Notes under the pieces: model-generated
The model's input: only the letters and a program-made list of their open reading frames with translations
The model's database searches: none
Told to the model about the DNA's origin: nothing
Assembly (NCBI GenBank): GCA_022763385.1
Contig: JALEGQ010000073.1
Coordinates: 1-37,132, forward strand
Length of the DNA: 37,132 nucleotides
Origin: a bacterium
Lineage (GTDB): Bacteria > Bdellovibrionota_C > UBA2361 > RFPC01
Direction: 5' to 3'
Part shown: piece by piece, positions 35,877 through 37,132 of the stretch
How the letters are laid out: every line of letters begins with the position of its first letter
Numbering within the stretch: the stretch's first letter is position 1
Translations under genes and position numbers: made by a program

Positions 35877-36404
35877 ATGAAAGATCAAGAAGAAAAAAAC
35901 ACCGAAGAGAATGGAGCGCTGAAGCTCGAGTCTTTGAGCCCAGCCACCGGATCTCGACACCGCCGAAAGCGGGTTGGCCGTGGTGAGTCTTCCGGATGGG
36001 GGAAGACTGCTGGTCGTGGAAACAAGGGACAGCTTTCCCGCTCTGGCGCCACGGTACCAGCATACTTCGAGGGTGGTCAGATGCCGCTCTACCGCCGTGT
36101 TGGAAAAGTGGGTTTTCGTTCTCCGCAGCAATTCATGGGGCGTAATCGGTACGCAGTGGTGCCGGTTTCATTTCTTGAGGCGTTTGAGGACGGTGCGGAG
36201 GTGACTCGGGAGTCGCTCGAGCAGCGAGGTATTTCTATCTCCTCAAAGCAAGGAGCTGGAGTGAAGATTCTCGGAGACGGGGAGCTCACAAAGAAGCTCA
36301 CGGTGAAGGTGGATGCGGTCTCCCGTTCGGCTCGTGAAAAGATCGAGCAAGCTGGCGGGACGGTCATGCTGTCACAAAAAGGCAGCTCAGAGAGCAGCAG
36401 CTAA
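35877..36404 (+). CDS. rplO: 50S ribosomal protein L15
   Basis: L15 is a late-assembly 50S protein. The 175-residue product has a 20-residue acidic N-terminal extension, then LSPATGSRHRRKRVGRGESSGWGKTAGRGNKGQLSRSG, YFEGGQMPLYRRVGKVGF and a C-terminal VKILGDGELTKKLTVKVDAVSRSAREKIEQAGG. E. coli L15 has 144 residues. A 263-base spacer separates it from secY. Confidence 0.96.
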   Translation: MKDQEEKNTEENGALKLESLSPATGSRHRRKRVGRGESSGWGKTAGRGNKGQLSRSGATVPAYFEGGQMPLYRRVGKVGFRSPQQFMGRNRYAVVPVSFLEAFEDGAEVTRESLEQRGISISSKQGAGVKILGDGELTKKLTVKVDAVSRSAREKIEQAGGTVMLSQKGSSESSS

Positions 36405-36601
36405 ACAATTCCCTTTCCAGACGGTGTCATAGCGCGTCTACAGAAAGCGTCGTACCGCGCAGTGTGCGCATTGTTTGGACTTTCGTTGACTTCCCCAGCA
36501 TGTGCATGCTCACCGTTTTGTATCGAGGGAGATTTCCGCTCTTCCTATCTCTTCCAAATTTGGCGGGTTTATGTTGTTGTATGCAGCTATGTCGGAAAGG
36601 G

Positions 36602-36628
36602 TCTCCTCACGGGTGTGAGCTGAGGAGA
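36602..36628 (+). promoter_or_regulatory. Hairpin in the rplO-secY spacer
   Basis: TCTCCTCA (36602-36609) pairs perfectly with TGAGGAGA (36621-36628) around an 11-base loop, 40 bases before secY. A second palindrome AGCATG-TG-CATGCT lies at 36497-36510. No T-run follows either, so neither is a standard terminator. They may shape the secY leader. Confidence 0.55.
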
Positions 36629-36667
36629 GGCCCCTCGTAGGAGCAGTAATCACGAAGAAGGAGCGGT

Positions 36668-37132
36668 ATGGTAGGTGGTTTAAGCGATGTCGGTAAGATC
36701 CCGGAACTCCGGAATCGTATACTCTTTACGCTTCTGATGCTCGCGGTGTATCGCCTCGGGGTCTACGTATCTACTCCCGGGATCGATGTGGAGCAACTTC
36801 GGAGTCTCTTCGATAGCCAGGATGGGACGCTCTTCGGCATGATCAATATGTTTTCCGGTGGGTCCTTCGAGCGGTTTTCGATCTTTACCCTCGGTATCAT
36901 GCCGTACATCAGTGTTTCTATTATTGTTCAGATTCTCACCCCGGCGATTCCGGCATTGGATGCTCTCAAGAAGGAAGGAGAGTCCGGTCGTCGAATCCTT
37001 ACCCGTTATACTCGTCAGGGGACGATCATTCTGGCTCTCGCTCAGTCCCTCTTTATCTCCATGGGCCTTGAGTCGCAGGGCCTTGCGATAACACCAGGGT
37101 GGACCTTTCGAATCTCTACTATGATTACGCTC
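36668..37132 (+). CDS. secY: Preprotein translocase subunit SecY (partial, cut by window end)
   Basis: SecY forms the protein-conducting channel. The 155 codons present read MVGGLSDVGKIPELRNRILFTLLMLAVYRLG, PGID, a plug region (MFSGGSFERFSIFTLGIMPYISVSIIVQILT), PALDALKKEGESGRRILTRYTRQGTI and further membrane segments, matching the first four helices. The start follows AAGGAG. The frame is open to the last base, so the rest lies outside the window. Its partner SecE is encoded at 1511. Confidence 0.97.
   Translation, partial: MVGGLSDVGKIPELRNRILFTLLMLAVYRLGVYVSTPGIDVEQLRSLFDSQDGTLFGMINMFSGGSFERFSIFTLGIMPYISVSIIVQILTPAIPALDALKKEGESGRRILTRYTRQGTIILALAQSLFISMGLESQGLAITPGWTFRISTMITL

Noticed and set aside
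1511-36404. TAG recoded as an amino acid (amber reassignment)
   Set aside because: Proteins ending in TAG already have their normal family length and C-termini, and extension past TAG leads into spacer sequence.

Overview
This window is one continuous run of core information-processing genes on the plus strand, with moderate G+C content. The order is: five tRNA genes, secE-nusG, rplKAJL, rpoBC, an inserted accessory block, rpsL-rpsG-fusA-tuf, then the S10 and spc clusters through rplO, and the first 155 codons of secY at the right edge. The rif, str, S10 and spc operons, which lie apart in many genomes, are therefore joined here. The sequences look bacterial. RpoB, RpoC and the ribosomal proteins resemble Deltaproteobacteria-like lineages (the Bdellovibrionota/SAR324/Myxococcota breadth), but I cannot fix the phylum by eye. 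Two features point towards Planctomycetes: the PSD1/DUF1501 gene pair, and an EF-Tu whose switch I carries KTVTI where RGITI is expected.

Layout: 1-1076 holds tRNA-Thr(GGT), tRNA-Trp(CCA), tRNA-Gly(TCC), tRNA-Tyr(GTA) and tRNA-Thr(TGT). A palindromic repeat family fills one spacer of that cluster and the region after it. 1511-14480 is the secE/nusG/L11-L1-L10-L12/RNA polymerase block; it has a long structured leader before rpoB and a perfect 17-bp hairpin between rpoB and rpoC. 14578-20048 is an accessory block: a membrane-anchored di-heme PSD1-type protein, an isolated VirB2-like small pilin, a Tat-exported DUF1501 protein and MsrA. 20314-24923 is the str operon, closed by two tandem intrinsic terminators. 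A good sigma70-type promoter then starts the S10/spc genes from 25313 on. A 586-bp gap with terminator-like hairpins breaks that run between rplV and rpsC.

Together the core genes make RNA polymerase, its elongation factor NusG, the ribosome, its GTPases and the SecYE channel. The most unusual signals are genome-style rather than a new operon. TAG is the stop codon of 22 of 33 complete core genes and of none of the four accessory genes. Short tandem duplications with periods of 10-18 bp recur in spacer after spacer. EF-Tu has a non-canonical effector region. The tRNA cluster carries hairpin repeats whose stems differ in sequence but stay paired. Many ribosomal proteins are longer than the E. 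coli versions, and intergenic spacers are unusually wide for such operons. All coordinates, motifs and base pairings were read by eye; family assignments come from memory of the families, not from searches.
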